Counted from the stretch's first letter, positions 34,391-43,959 are shown. The stretch is 64,000 nucleotides of DNA from Trinickia acidisoli (GCF_017315725.1 NZ_JAFLRG010000001.1:2232001-2296000); one strand, 5' to 3'. The notes: generated by a model from the sequence alone, not told the origin. A program made the numbers and translations.

Positions 34391-34425
34391 GCGGTTGGAT
34401 CGGTTGGATCGGTTGGATCGGTTCG
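34391..34425 (+). repeat. 9-bp tandem repeat, GGTTGGATC type
   Basis: GGTTGGATC repeated about three times from 34393, with a degenerate fourth copy (GGTTCGATC). It lies between the permease stop and the convergent lepB stop. Slippage could change its length without affecting either gene. Confidence 0.7.
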
Positions 34426-34426
34426 A

Positions 34427-35122
34427 TCAGTTCGAAGCGAGCGGCTGGTCGAGCGGGGCACCGAACCGGCTCAAGCGCGGTAAAAAGAAGTGCGACGGAT
34501 CGAGCGAAAATGCCACGTTGCGCGCGCGCCCCATGACCTCCTTGCGCGGCATGAAACCGAAATAGCGGGAATCGGCGCTGTCGTCGCGATTATCGCCAAG
34601 CATCAGGTACTCGCCCGCCGGCACCGTCACGGGCCCGAACGAGCTCATGGGGCTCGGTGCCATTGGCGAAAGGCGCACGACGTGCGAGACGCCGTCGAAT
34701 CGCTCCGTCAAATAGACGCCCGCGCCCGGCGGCACGTCATGCATCGGCGGCTTGGCGAGCGGCCGATAGTCGGCACGCACGCCGTTCACGTAGAGCACGT
34801 TGTCGCGCAGCGCGACGACATCGCCCGGCACCCCGATCACGCGCTTGACGAGCAACTCGTGAGCGGCCTTTGAATCGATCGTGACGATGTCGCCGCGCCG
34901 TGGGTCGCCCAAATGCACGAGCGAGATATGCGTGAGCGGCACGCGCAGGTCGTACGCCATCTTGTCCACGAAGATGCGATCGCCGATGCGAATCGTCGGC
35001 AGCATCGAGCCGCTCGGCACGACATTCCAATCCGCAATCGCACTGCGAAACAGCACCATCAGAAACAGAAAGGCGATCAGATTCTTGTTCGAGCGCCACA
35101 GATTGGCGAAATGCTTGGACAT
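34427..35122 (-). CDS. lepB: signal peptidase I
   Basis: Cleaves Sec/Tat signal peptides at the periplasmic face. The start at 35122 (MSKHFANLWRSNKNLIAFLF) has GAGGAG upstream; the frame upstream is not conserved. 231 residues with one N-terminal membrane segment (about 14-30), catalytic Ser39 in NVVPSGSMLPTIRIGDRIFV and Lys93 in ELLVKRVIGVPGD, and box E MLGDNRDDSADSRYFGFMPR. It is shorter than the main LepB, which normally sits beside lepA and rnc, so it is likely a second signal peptidase. No secretion locus is next to it. Confidence 0.92.
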   Translation of the reverse strand: MSKHFANLWRSNKNLIAFLFLMVLFRSAIADWNVVPSGSMLPTIRIGDRIFVDKMAYDLRVPLTHISLVHLGDPRRGDIVTIDSKAAHELLVKRVIGVPGDVVALRDNVLYVNGVRADYRPLAKPPMHDVPPGAGVYLTERFDGVSHVVRLSPMAPSPMSSFGPVTVPAGEYLMLGDNRDDSADSRYFGFMPRKEVMGRARNVAFSLDPSHFFLPRLSRFGAPLDQPLASN

Positions 35123-35231
35123 GAAAAGCCGCTCCTCGTTGAACGATCTTGAACTTCGCGCCGCCGGCCGCCCCAGGGCAAAGAGGTGGACGATACGGCG
35201 AACACGAGGCCGCATCGTAGCACTGCCGGCG

Positions 35232-36209
35232 CTACTCGCCCGGAAAAACCAGCCCGAGCGCCGCACGCGCCGCATCGGTCATCGACACCATCTGTAGCGA
35301 CTTTGCGTGCGTCATGACGGGGCTCTCGAGCACACCCGCGCGAATCAGCTCGCAAAAATGCTCCGTCTCGTAGTTGAGGCCGCCGCCTTCGAAAGGCACG
35401 TTCAGTTCGACCACGCGACCGTCGACATAACTGACGGTGGCACGTACGGGATTCCACCACTTCTCGTGAATCCAGACATGGCCATGCGGCCCCGCGAGCA
35501 GCGCATCGCCCTTACCGTCCAAATCGAGCCCGCAAAAGAGTTGCGCAACGCCGGCTTCATGCCGGCTGTGCACGCTCGCGAACGTATCGACGCCCGAGCG
35601 CCCGAGCCGCCCTAACGTATGCACGTCGAGCGGCGCGCCGAGCCAATCGACGGCGAGGAACATTTCGTAGATGCCGATATCGAGCAGCGCACCGCCCCCT
35701 TCGGCCAGCGAGAACGACGGATGATCGGGCGGCACGTTGGCCATCGAACAACCGGCGCGAACAAGACCCACGGGCCCGATCGGATCGTCTTGTAGATGCG
35801 CGCGCAACTTGCGATAGAGCGGAAAGAACGGCGGCTTCATCGCCTCCATGAAAAGGCGTTGCGAGGCACGCGCTGTCTCTAGCACGGTTTCGAGCTGACG
35901 CCTGTTGAGCGTCGCGGGCTTTTCGCAGAGCACGTGCTTGCCGGCCAAAAGCGCCGCGCGCGCGTATTGCGCGTGGCTGTCGTTGAGCGTGGCGATGTAG
36001 ACAGCGTCGACGTCGCTCGCGAGCAGCGCATCCAAGCTGTCGCATGCATCTCCCCCGTATCGCTCGACGAACGCCGCCACGCTTTCGCCGCGACGCGACC
36101 ATACGCGCGCAATTCGCGCATCGCGAACATGCGCGAGCCCTTGAGCGAAGCGGCGCGCGATGTGCCCTGCGCCCACAACGCCCCATTTGATCGTTCGAAT
36201 TTCGCTCAT
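35232..36209 (-). CDS. Gfo/Idh/MocA-family oxidoreductase
   Basis: 325 residues. An N-terminal NAD(P)-binding fold (KWGVVGAGHIARRFAQGLAH), the family motif HVLCEKPATLNRRQLETVLE near residue 95, with Glu-Lys-Pro, and a C-terminal substrate domain (GGGALLDIGIYEMFLAVDWL; His near 180 usual in the family). The group includes trans-dihydrobenzene diol dehydrogenases and sugar dehydrogenases; the pattern MEAMKPPFFPLYRKLR is closest to the dihydrodiol/xylose dehydrogenase branch. Substrate unknown. Upstream of lepB on the same strand. Confidence 0.9.
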   Translation of the reverse strand: MSEIRTIKWGVVGAGHIARRFAQGLAHVRDARIARVWSRRGESVAAFVERYGGDACDSLDALLASDVDAVYIATLNDSHAQYARAALLAGKHVLCEKPATLNRRQLETVLETARASQRLFMEAMKPPFFPLYRKLRAHLQDDPIGPVGLVRAGCSMANVPPDHPSFSLAEGGGALLDIGIYEMFLAVDWLGAPLDVHTLGRLGRSGVDTFASVHSRHEAGVAQLFCGLDLDGKGDALLAGPHGHVWIHEKWWNPVRATVSYVDGRVVELNVPFEGGGLNYETEHFCELIRAGVLESPVMTHAKSLQMVSMTDAARAALGLVFPGE

Positions 36210-36374
36210 CGTCTAATCCCTTCTTCGTTGCACGACGGATCGATTGCTCCATCCGTCCGCGGTATTCGCGGTATAGGCCAATGGCCAATAGTGCCCGCCA
36301 TGATAAGACGCTGCGCGACGCGATATGTTCTATTCCCGCGAAATGAGAAGAACGATCACTTCTTTCTTTAAATG

Positions 36375-36406
36375 AAAAGACCGGCGCATTCTGTCGCCGG
36401 TCTTTT
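36375..36406. terminator. bidirectional intrinsic terminator
   Basis: AAAAGACCGGCG, loop CATTCTGT, CGCCGGTCTTTT. It lies 18 bp past the GntR-family gene stop on the reverse strand. Confidence 0.88.
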
Positions 36407-36424
36407 CATATCATGCATATTTCG

Positions 36425-37141
36425 CTATCGACGGTTCGGCATTTCCACCGAAAATTCGCGGCTGATTTCGTCGGCTGCAAAGTCGATGACGGCAAGCGCC
36501 GCCGCTTCGGCTTCCTTGGGATCTCGACGTTCGATCGCTTCGACGAGGCGCTCGTGCGTGCGCACCGAAATCTCCCATGCACCCGGCTTCTGGCTCAGCA
36601 TCGGATGCGTGGCCGACAGCGCGCCGCGAATAATGGCCGCCATCTGTTGGAAAAACTGATTGCCGCTCGCATGGACGATGCGCGTATGCAACAGTTCGTC
36701 GGCCGCTTGATAGCCGGCGTCGCCCGGCGCGAGCGTTTTAAACACCTCGAACGCCTCGCGGATCGCCGCCACTTCCGCCACGCTTGCGCGCGAGGCCGCT
36801 TGCCCCGCGGCACGCGGCTCGATCAGCATCCGAAACTCGATGACGTCGCGCATGAATTGCGGATCGGGCTTCGCGCGAAACCGCCAATTCACGACGTCCT
36901 CGTCGATCATGCGCCAATCGCGCATCGGCCGGATACGCGTGCCCACCTTCGGCCGGACGTCGAGCATATCGCGCGCTAGCAACATCGACAGCGCTTCGCG
37001 CATGACCGTGCGGCTCACGTCGAACTCTTTCGACAGCACGTCCTGCGGCGGCAGAATCGCGCCGTACTTTTCCTCGACGATCCCGCTGACGAGCCCGTCC
37101 ATGACCTTGCTCACCAGCGAACGGTCTTTGCCCTGCTCCAT
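36425..37141 (-). CDS. GntR-family (FadR subfamily) transcriptional regulator
   Basis: The start at 37141 is preceded by GGGGGAATT; 238 residues. The N-terminal winged helix (VMDGLVSGIVEEKYGAILPP, LSKEFDVSRTVMREALSMLL) is followed by the all-helical FCD effector domain with Asp/His metal-ligand positions (DVIEFRMLIEPRAAGQAASR, ADELLHTRIVHASGNQFFQQ, VRTHERLVEAI). Regulators of this type often respond to sugar acids such as gluconate or galactonate. The next gene on the strand is the oxidoreductase, a possible target, 215 bp beyond the gene. Confidence 0.92.
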   Translation of the reverse strand: MEQGKDRSLVSKVMDGLVSGIVEEKYGAILPPQDVLSKEFDVSRTVMREALSMLLARDMLDVRPKVGTRIRPMRDWRMIDEDVVNWRFRAKPDPQFMRDVIEFRMLIEPRAAGQAASRASVAEVAAIREAFEVFKTLAPGDAGYQAADELLHTRIVHASGNQFFQQMAAIIRGALSATHPMLSQKPGAWEISVRTHERLVEAIERRDPKEAEAAALAVIDFAADEISREFSVEMPNRR

Positions 37142-38269
37142 AATTCCCCCCGATGCGCCATGCGACGCTTCTTTGCCTGTTTCATTGCGCACCTTTCGCA
37201 AAACCGCGGCCGGTAAGCGATACGGTGCTTCGATCCGTCGCGGCGCGCCATTGGGAAACGCCTGAACAGGGTTATCCCTCTGACGAAATGGTGCGACCGC
37301 ACACCGATTCGTCGTCGCACCAGGGCATCGCGCTCACGCGCTCCCATTTATTTCGGACACCTGCATAATTTTTCGCCAACGCGCCACGCTGCCCTGCGCG
37401 CTCTACGTCTGCCATACATTCGACCGCGGGCGAAACATTTCGTTGTCCGAAACAATGTAAGACGAATCGTCATGGCTGCACGGTACGTCGCGTGAACTCG
37501 TACTACCGTTCGCCATCGCACTCACATCGAGGACTTCATTGGCCATTGGGGCATTTACGCAACGACACCGTATTTCCGCCGTGTCTCAACAATGAGTCAT
37601 TTACGACGCGCCGCTTTTTATCCGAACGAGCAACGTCGCATCGCCGCGCCGCAGCCTTGCCGCGGCGCTGTTGAAGCCTTGGGCCGCGCGCCGCCGCCAA
37701 GCGTTTGAAACGGCCCGGCCCGAGGACCCTAGCGCATCAGGCGTGAGCCAGGTCCGACGAAAGGAGGCATCGCAACGCACTGCGTGCGTCGTGCAACACA
37801 ACTGAATCAAATCGCGAGGGCACCGCACGCTCGCGCCATGCCGCCGCGCGCGGATGCGGATACGCACGCCGCGCGAGCGCTCCGTCAAAGCTCAAGCCGA
37901 TCAACGACTTAAGCCATCAATTTGAAAGCGCCTCGATAGGAGTGCCGGCGTCGAGGCGATTGTGCAGATTTGAAACAAAAAGCGGGGGTAGCCCACATTG
38001 GCAGCGATGCGGCATCGACCGTCGCACGTCAAGCCCCGCTGCCACAGGGCTTGGCATGATCCTCGCTGAACTCGGCTCGCAAACCGAGCGCTGCCGCACA
38101 GACGGCGCCACGGCCAGGGAGACAGGCCAAACACGCCGGACCTGCGAGCACCGAACCGATGACGGTTCGCTTTTAACGTTGCTCGCGAAAATCGCCGGCC
38201 CAGCAACAAGAAGCCGCAAGAGCACGTGCGCACAGGGCGCACGCCGCGGCAAACCACCGAGGACCGATC
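37142..38269. other. 1.1-kb gene-poor intergenic region
   Basis: No convincing gene is seen on either strand; frames up to 138 codons have random-looking composition. It includes TTGTCCGAAACAA at 37443-37455, resembling a GntR-type operator, and an AT-richer patch around 37360-37450. It could hold regulatory RNA or decayed sequence, but nothing specific can be supported. Confidence 0.5.
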
Positions 38270-39004
38270 ATGTTGACGCTACAATCCGACCTCCACGGCA
38301 ATCACCTACTCGGCGCACTGCCGTCGCAAGAATGGCAAGCGCTGACGCCACATCTTGAATTGGTCCATCTCCGTACGGAACAATTGCTTTGCGACTGCGG
38401 GCATAAGATCCATCACGTTTATTTCCCGACGACGGCCATCATCTCGATCCTCTCGATGATGGAAGACGGCGGCTCGGTCGAGCTCGCCGCCGTCGGCCGC
38501 GAGGGCATGACGGGCGTACAAGTGCTCACGGGCGGCGAAACGATGCCGAGCCGCGTACAAGTGCAATGCTCCGGCTTCGCCTATCGGATGAGCGCGCAAC
38601 AGCTCAAGCAGGAAATCGCGCGTTCCGATTTGCTGCGCCGGCTGATGCTGCTCTACATGCAAGCGCTGCTGACGCAGGTTGCGCAGACAGCCGCCTGCAA
38701 TCGGCATCATTCGTTGAGCAAGCAACTATGTCGTTGGCTGCTGATCGAGATCGACCGCGCCGCAACGAACGAGCTGGCCGTGACGCAGCAGTTGATCGCC
38801 GATATGCTCGGCGTGCGGCGCGAAGGCATTACGGAAGCTGCCGGCAAGCTGCATGATCAAGGTTTGATCCATCACAGCCGCGGGCACATCAAAGTGCTCG
38901 ACCGGAAAGGCCTCGAAACGCGCGCCTGCGAATGCTATGGGCTCGTGAAGCGCGAGTTCGACCGCTTGCTGCCCAGTCTTCAGCAAACGGATACGGTGAT
39001 CTGA
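38270..39004 (+). CDS. Crp/Fnr-family transcriptional regulator
   Basis: 244 residues. A cyclic-nucleotide-binding-type beta barrel (LCDCGHKIHHVYFPTTAIIS, VELAAVGREGMTGVQVLTGG), a long dimer helix, and a C-terminal winged helix (AVTQQLIADMLGVRREGITE, AAGKLHDQGLIHHSRGHIKV). The Arg/Ser phosphate-binding residues of true Crp are not seen, so it probably does not bind cAMP. There is no Fnr N-terminal Cys cluster either. Several such paralogues of unknown signal occur in Burkholderiaceae. It follows a long gene-poor region. Confidence 0.88.
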   Translation: MLTLQSDLHGNHLLGALPSQEWQALTPHLELVHLRTEQLLCDCGHKIHHVYFPTTAIISILSMMEDGGSVELAAVGREGMTGVQVLTGGETMPSRVQVQCSGFAYRMSAQQLKQEIARSDLLRRLMLLYMQALLTQVAQTAACNRHHSLSKQLCRWLLIEIDRAATNELAVTQQLIADMLGVRREGITEAAGKLHDQGLIHHSRGHIKVLDRKGLETRACECYGLVKREFDRLLPSLQQTDTVI

Positions 39005-39109
39005 GCTGTACAACGAGGGCCGTCGAGCGGCAGGGATCGAGGCGAATGCTTCGGATCCCTAAATAATCGCTCGAACGACTTTCAGCGCGGGTTGGATTCG
39101 CTTTTTGAT

Positions 39110-39808
39110 TTAGCGAATCGAGCGGTAGTCGATCGCCTCGACGCCTTGGTCCGTGCCGAGTAGGCAGAAATCGGCGCCGCGGCTCGCGAACAAGCCGACG
39201 GTGACGACGCCCGGCCACGCGTTGATCTCGGCTTCGAGCGCGCAGGGGTCGCTGATCGTCAACCGTTTGACGTCGAGGATTTCGTTGCCGTTGTCAGTGA
39301 CGTAAGGCGCACCGTCTTGCGTCACGCGCAGCACAGGCACGCCGCCGAGCGCCATCAGCCGGCGCCCGATCGCGGTGCGGGCCATCGGCACGACCTCGAC
39401 CGGCAGCGGATAGCCGCCGAGCACCGGCACGCGCTTGGACGCGTCGGCGATGCAAACGAATACCTCGGACACCGAAGCGACGATCTTCTCGCGCGTCAGC
39501 GCCCCGCCGCCGCCTTTGATCATGGCGCCTTTCGGGTCGATTTCGTCGGCGCCGTCGACATACACCGGCAGCGATTCGATTTCGTTCAGATCGAACACCT
39601 TGATGCCGTGCTGCTGCAGCCGCGCAGTCGTGGCGATCGAGCTCGACACCGCGCCGCGGTAGCGGTGCTTGTGGGTCGCAATCGCATCGATGAAACAGTT
39701 CGCGGTCGAGCCGGTGCCGACGCCGATCACGGCGCCGTCGGCCACGTTGGCATTGACATAGTCGGCGGCGGCTTGGCCAACCAATCGTTTGAGTTCGTCT
39801 TGAGTCAT
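39110..39808 (-). CDS. rpiA: ribose-5-phosphate isomerase A
   Basis: Interconverts ribose 5-phosphate and ribulose 5-phosphate in the pentose phosphate path. 232 residues with the conserved [18 protein letters not shown] (substrate phosphate), [27 protein letters not shown] with the catalytic Asp, Glu and Lys, and [20 protein letters not shown]. Convergent with the Crp/Fnr gene. Confidence 0.97.
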   Translation of the reverse strand: MTQDELKRLVGQAAADYVNANVADGAVIGVGTGSTANCFIDAIATHKHRYRGAVSSSIATTARLQQHGIKVFDLNEIESLPVYVDGADEIDPKGAMIKGGGGALTREKIVASVSEVFVCIADASKRVPVLGGYPLPVEVVPMARTAIGRRLMALGGVPVLRVTQDGAPYVTDNGNEILDVKRLTISDPCALEAEINAWPGVVTVGLFASRGADFCLLGTDQGVEAIDYRSIR

Positions 39809-39907
39809 GATCTGAGCGGAGAAATACGAGCGAAAGGCGTGAGTTTACCGGAGTTGGAGTTGGGCACGCCCGTTGCCGCCGATAGAGTCATATCGTCACG
39901 CAACGCG

Positions 39908-40777
39908 TCAAGCATCGGTCGTCGCGGCGAGACCATGTGCGGGACGCCGCTTGAGCGCGACGTCGAAGGGATTGGTCAGCGGGCCGATCGAGTCGGCCTG
40001 ACGTTTCAACAGTTCGACCACCATCGGCAGACGGTCGTCGCCGAGCCGCGACGCCAGCGTGCCCACGCTCAAAGCGGCCACGGCGCAACCCGTCTGATCG
40101 AGAATCGGCACGGCGACGCCCGCCATGCCTTCGAGCACGCCGCTGTTGCGCGCGGCATAGCCGAGCTGCCGCACGCGCTCGATCTCCGTGCGCAGATATA
40201 CCTCATCGAGCACGCCATAGCCGCGGATGCGCGGCACGTTGAAGCGGATGATCTCTTCACGCTCGGCCTCGGGCAGAAACGCGAGGATCGCGAGACTCCC
40301 TTGCCCGACGCCGAGAGCGATCCGGCCGCCCACGTCGTTCGTAAACGAGCGAATCGGGAATGGGCCCTCGCAAAGATCGAGGCATACCGCATCGAAGCCG
40401 CTCTTGGCCAGCAAGAAGATCGTCTCGCCCAGGCTCGCGCACAGCCGCAACAATGCGGGCCGGCACAGTGCGCGGATGCCGCCGGGATTGCCGGCCTGCG
40501 CCGCGAGCGCAAAAAAATCGACGCCGAGCCGATAGAGCTTCGAGCGCTCGTCCTGCTCGACGATGCCCTCCGCGATCAGCGCGCGCAGAATTCGATGCGT
40601 CGTTCCCTGCGTCAGCCCCACGGCCTTCGCAAGCTGTGTCACACGTGCGCCGCTCGCTTGCAGCGACGCCAGCGCACGCACGAGCGCGAACGCGCGCGGC
40701 AGCATTCCAACACCGGGCGTATCCGTGCTTTCGTCGCCGCCTTTGCTCGCATCGTCTCGCGTTGCCTTATCGCTCAT
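39908..40777 (-). CDS. IclR-family transcriptional regulator
   Basis: The start at 40777 has GGAGG upstream; 289 residues. An N-terminal winged helix (FALVRALASLQASGARVTQL AKAVGLTQGTTHRILRAL) and a GAF-like effector domain (FALAAQAGNPGGIRALCRPA, IALGVGQGSLAILAFLPEAE, GMAGVAVPILDQTGCAVAAL). It is divergent from the 41106-47998 operon and the likely controller of it; an inverted repeat that could be its operator lies at 40938. The effector is unknown, presumably the imported amine or amino acid. Confidence 0.92.
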   Translation of the reverse strand: MSDKATRDDASKGGDESTDTPGVGMLPRAFALVRALASLQASGARVTQLAKAVGLTQGTTHRILRALIAEGIVEQDERSKLYRLGVDFFALAAQAGNPGGIRALCRPALLRLCASLGETIFLLAKSGFDAVCLDLCEGPFPIRSFTNDVGGRIALGVGQGSLAILAFLPEAEREEIIRFNVPRIRGYGVLDEVYLRTEIERVRQLGYAARNSGVLEGMAGVAVPILDQTGCAVAALSVGTLASRLGDDRLPMVVELLKRQADSIGPLTNPFDVALKRRPAHGLAATTDA

Positions 40778-41105
40778 AGGGCAATCCTCCGTTTCACTCA
40801 ATGGAATGCTTTTCTGCAATTCGTTCGCCCGCGCAGTATCGCAGCTTTTTGGCGTTGCTCGCTTTGGGCTCTTGACGTGCAAGGGGAAACCCTCACTGCA
40901 CGCCGTGAAATTCGTCTACCTCTCAAGCGCTCTCGTGTTCCGTTTATCGGAATATTTCTGCTTTTCCTATCGATGAACGGAATTCTAAATTGACGCGACC
41001 TATATGGCTGGACAGAATCGGCTGTGCCTGATGCCCCGATGCCCGAGTACCTCGTAAGCACTTCGTAATAACATCGCAAGGGCCTCGCTTATAGGGAGCC
41101 GAATC
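40778..41105. promoter_or_regulatory. divergent promoter region, IclR gene and ABC/dehydrogenase operon
   Basis: 328 bp without a gene. It includes the inverted repeat at 40938-40952 and an AT-richer stretch at 40950-41000. GGGAGCC before 41106 is the ribosome-binding site of the operon's first gene. Confidence 0.5.
40938..40952. promoter_or_regulatory. inverted repeat, candidate IclR operator
   Basis: TTCCG-TTTAT-CGGAA, perfect 5-bp arms, 154 bp before the operon start and 161 bp from the IclR start. Size and form fit IclR-family sites. A related GAACGGAAT lies 22 bp further on. Confidence 0.5.
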
Positions 41106-42194
41106 ATGTCGTTCCTCACGCTTGCCGATGTTTCGAAGTCGTTCGGCAATCTGCACGCGGTCACCGATTTGAATTTGTCGGTAGAAAAAGGCGAATTCGT
41201 GTCGCTGCTCGGCCCCTCGGGTTGCGGCAAGACAACGACGTTGCAGATGATCGCCGGCTTCGTCGAAACGACGAGCGGCCGCATCGTTCTCGACGGCCGC
41301 GACATCACCGACATGAAGCCGAATCAGCGCGGGCTCGGCATCGTCTTCCAAAGCTATGCGTTGTTTCCGCATATGACGGTCGCGCAAAACGTGCGCTTCG
41401 GCCTCGAAATGCGCCGCGTCGGCAAAGCCGAAAGCGAAGCGCGCGTGCGCGACGCGCTCTCGCTCGTGCGTCTCGATGCGCTGGCCGATCGCTTTCCGCG
41501 CGAGTTGTCGGGTGGCCAGCGTCAGCGCGTCGCGATAGCGCGCGCAATCGTGATCGCCCCGCCCGTCTTGCTGCTCGATGAGCCGATGTCGAACCTCGAC
41601 GCCAAACTACGCGAAGAGATGCAGTTCGAATTGCGGACCATCCAGCGCCGAATCGGCACGACGACGATCATGGTCACGCACGATCAGTCGGAGGCGCTCT
41701 CGATCAGCGACCGCGTCGTCGTCATGGAAGCGGGCCGCATCACGCAAGTGGACACGCCGTATCGGGCTTACGAGCGCCCGGAGAATCGCTTCGTCTCGGA
41801 GTTCATCGGCAAAGCCAATCTGTTTTCGGGCACCGTCGTCGCGACCGACGACGCGCACACGCATGTGGACGTCGGTGCCGATCGCATCGAAGTCGGCCAC
41901 GCCCCGCACGGGCGGCAAAGCGATGCTCCGCGTATCGGCGATGCCGTGACGGTGTGCATTCGGCCGGAGAAGGTGCATCTGAACGCATCGGGGTCCGGCC
42001 GCTTGCCCGCCACCGTGACGAGCCGTTTCTTCTTGGGCAGCCAGTGGCTCTATCGCGTCGATTGCAGGCTTGGCGAAGTGCTCGTTTGCTGCCAGAACGA
42101 AGGCGACGAGCCCATCGCCGAGGGCGAAGCGGTCGGCATCGATTGGAAGCGCGAAGCGGTGCGCTTCGTCTCCGCGGGAGCACGACATGACTGA
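41106..42194 (+). CDS. polyamine-type ABC transporter ATP-binding protein (PotA-like)
   Basis: 362 residues. Walker A LLGPSGCGKTTTLQM, Q-loop VFQSYALFPHMTVAQNV, signature LSGGQRQRVAIARA, Walker B VLLLDEPMSNLDAKLREEM and switch VTHDQSEALSI. A C-terminal TOBE domain (about 270-355: VCIRPEKVHLNASGSGRLPA) is normal for PotA/FbpC/UgpC importers. First gene of the operon with two permeases, three dehydrogenase subunits and a binding protein. It energises uptake of the operon's substrate. Confidence 0.94.
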   Translation: MSFLTLADVSKSFGNLHAVTDLNLSVEKGEFVSLLGPSGCGKTTTLQMIAGFVETTSGRIVLDGRDITDMKPNQRGLGIVFQSYALFPHMTVAQNVRFGLEMRRVGKAESEARVRDALSLVRLDALADRFPRELSGGQRQRVAIARAIVIAPPVLLLDEPMSNLDAKLREEMQFELRTIQRRIGTTTIMVTHDQSEALSISDRVVVMEAGRITQVDTPYRAYERPENRFVSEFIGKANLFSGTVVATDDAHTHVDVGADRIEVGHAPHGRQSDAPRIGDAVTVCIRPEKVHLNASGSGRLPATVTSRFFLGSQWLYRVDCRLGEVLVCCQNEGDEPIAEGEAVGIDWKREAVRFVSAGARHD

Positions 42195-43113
42195 TGCAAC
42201 GCTCGAAGCAGGCACTCGTCGCACCTCGACGCCTATGGCGCTGCGCGCAGGTACCCGTGCGCCTTGGCGCGCTTATCTGCCGATGTGGGCGCTGTGCGCC
42301 CCCGCGTTCGCGCTATTCTCCGCGCTCGTGCTCGTCCCGCTCGCGATGACGTTCGTCTTGACGTTCTATCGGTTCGATCCCACGAGCGGACCGATCGCCG
42401 CGTTCCAGTTCGGCAACTACGTCAACGTTTTGAGTTCTTCGTACTACCAAACGATCTTCTTGCGCACGTTCGGCATCGCGGCGATTACCACCGTACTGTG
42501 CGCCGCGATCGGCACGCCTGAAGCCTACGTCCTGTCGAAGATGCGCGATCCGTGGCGTTCGACGTTTCTGCTCGTGATCCTTGCACCGCTGCTGGTCTCG
42601 GTCGTCGTCCGCGCATTCGGCTGGAGCATGCTGCTCGGGCCGGCCGGCGTCGTCAATCAAGCCCTCGGCGTGCTCGGCCTCGGGCCGTACAAGCTCGAAT
42701 ACACGGACTTTGCGATCGTCATCGCGCTCGTGCACGTCATGCTGCCGTTCATGGTGATTCCGGTCTGGACGGCGTTGCAAAAGCTCGATCCGCAGACCGA
42801 GCAAGCCGCGCTCTCGCTGATGGCCTCGCCCGCGACGACGCTGCGCCGCATCGTGTTGCCGCAGATCATGCCGGGCATGCTGTCGGGCAGCTTGATGGTG
42901 TTCGGGTTGTCGGCCAGCGCGTTCGCGATTCCGGGCCTGCTCGGCGGACGCCGCTTGAAGGTCGCCGCCACGGCCGTCTACGACGAATTTCTCGGCTCGC
43001 TGAACTGGCCGCTCGGCGCGACGATCGCGCTACTGCTGCTCGCCGCCAACCTCGTCATCATGCTCACCTACTACCGTGTGCTCGAGCGCCGTTACGGCCG
43101 CGGCATGGGCTGA
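42187..43113 (+). CDS. ABC transporter permease (PotB-like)
   Basis: The ATG at 42187 overlaps the end of the ATPase gene by eight bases; 308 residues. About six membrane segments with a polar N-terminal tail. It has the spermidine/putrescine-type pattern: FALFSALVLVPLAMTFVLTF, ILAPLLVSVVVRAFGWSMLL, and the EAA loop EQAALSLMASPATTLRRIVL PQIMPGMLSGSLM. Pairs with the next permease. Confidence 0.92.
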   Translation: MTDATLEAGTRRTSTPMALRAGTRAPWRAYLPMWALCAPAFALFSALVLVPLAMTFVLTFYRFDPTSGPIAAFQFGNYVNVLSSSYYQTIFLRTFGIAAITTVLCAAIGTPEAYVLSKMRDPWRSTFLLVILAPLLVSVVVRAFGWSMLLGPAGVVNQALGVLGLGPYKLEYTDFAIVIALVHVMLPFMVIPVWTALQKLDPQTEQAALSLMASPATTLRRIVLPQIMPGMLSGSLMVFGLSASAFAIPGLLGGRRLKVAATAVYDEFLGSLNWPLGATIALLLLAANLVIMLTYYRVLERRYGRGMG

Positions 43114-43128
43114 ACCAAGGAGATCGAC

Positions 43129-43923
43129 ATGCGACGCAACGGCCCCTTCGCCCTCGCTTTCCACACGCTCGTCATCGCGTTCGTGCTGGCCCCGCTCATC
43201 ATCGTCGTGCTCGTGGCGTTCACGCCCGACGAAACGCTGACGCTACCCACGCACGGCCTGTCGTTGCGGTGGTTTCGCGCGATCTTGAATTACCCCGACT
43301 TCATTTCCGCGTTCTTCACGAGCGTCAAACTGGCTTTCATCTCGGCCACACTGTCGCTCGCCCTCGCGCTGCCGGCGGGCCTTGCGATCGCACGCGCGCG
43401 TTTCCCGGGCCGTGACTTCTTGAACGCGCTGCTGCTCTCGCCGCTCGTGATTCCAGGGCTCGTGCTCGGCATTGCGCTTTTGCGTTTCTTCGCGATGATC
43501 GGCGCGACGGGCTCGTTCGCATGGCTCGTCCTCGCTCACACCGTGATCGTGACGCCGTTCGTGCTGCGGCTCGTGCTCGCCGCGGCAACGGGGCTCGATC
43601 GCAGCGTCGAGCATGCCGCGCAAGCGCTCGGCGCCAGCGCCTGGACGACGTTTCGACGCATCACGCTGCCGCTGATCGTGCCCGGCATCACCGGCGGATG
43701 GCTGCTCGCTTTCATCAACAGCTTCGACGAGTTGACGATGTCGATCTTCGTCACTTCGCCGCAAACAGTCACGCTACCGGTGCGGATGTATATGTACGCG
43801 ACGGAATCGATCGATCCCATGATGGCCTCGGTATCGACGCTCGTGATCCTCATCACCGCCGCCGCCATGCTGCTGCTCGATCGCACTTACGGCTTGAACC
43901 GCATTCTTATCGGCCAGCATTGA
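43129..43923 (+). CDS. ABC transporter permease (PotC-like)
   Basis: 264 residues; AAGGAG precedes the start 15 bp after the previous gene. Six membrane segments; EAA loop EHAAQALGASAWTTFRRITL PLIVPGITGGWLLAFINSFD, typical of the second permease of polyamine-type importers. The ending with DRTYGLNRILIGQH is usual. Confidence 0.92.
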   Translation: MRRNGPFALAFHTLVIAFVLAPLIIVVLVAFTPDETLTLPTHGLSLRWFRAILNYPDFISAFFTSVKLAFISATLSLALALPAGLAIARARFPGRDFLNALLLSPLVIPGLVLGIALLRFFAMIGATGSFAWLVLAHTVIVTPFVLRLVLAAATGLDRSVEHAAQALGASAWTTFRRITLPLIVPGITGGWLLAFINSFDELTMSIFVTSPQTVTLPVRMYMYATESIDPMMASVSTLVILITAAAMLLLDRTYGLNRILIGQH

Positions 43924-43959
43924 CGCCCTCGCCATCACCGGTAATTAGGACTACGAATC

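Noticed and set aside
37901..38358. overlapping frames of 111-138 codons before the Crp/Fnr gene
   Set aside because: Composition is random (Arg, Ser, Cys rich) on both strands and no start signal is seen.
39317..40993. 558-codon forward frame over rpiA and the IclR gene
   Set aside because: Antisense to two certain genes and their intergenic space.
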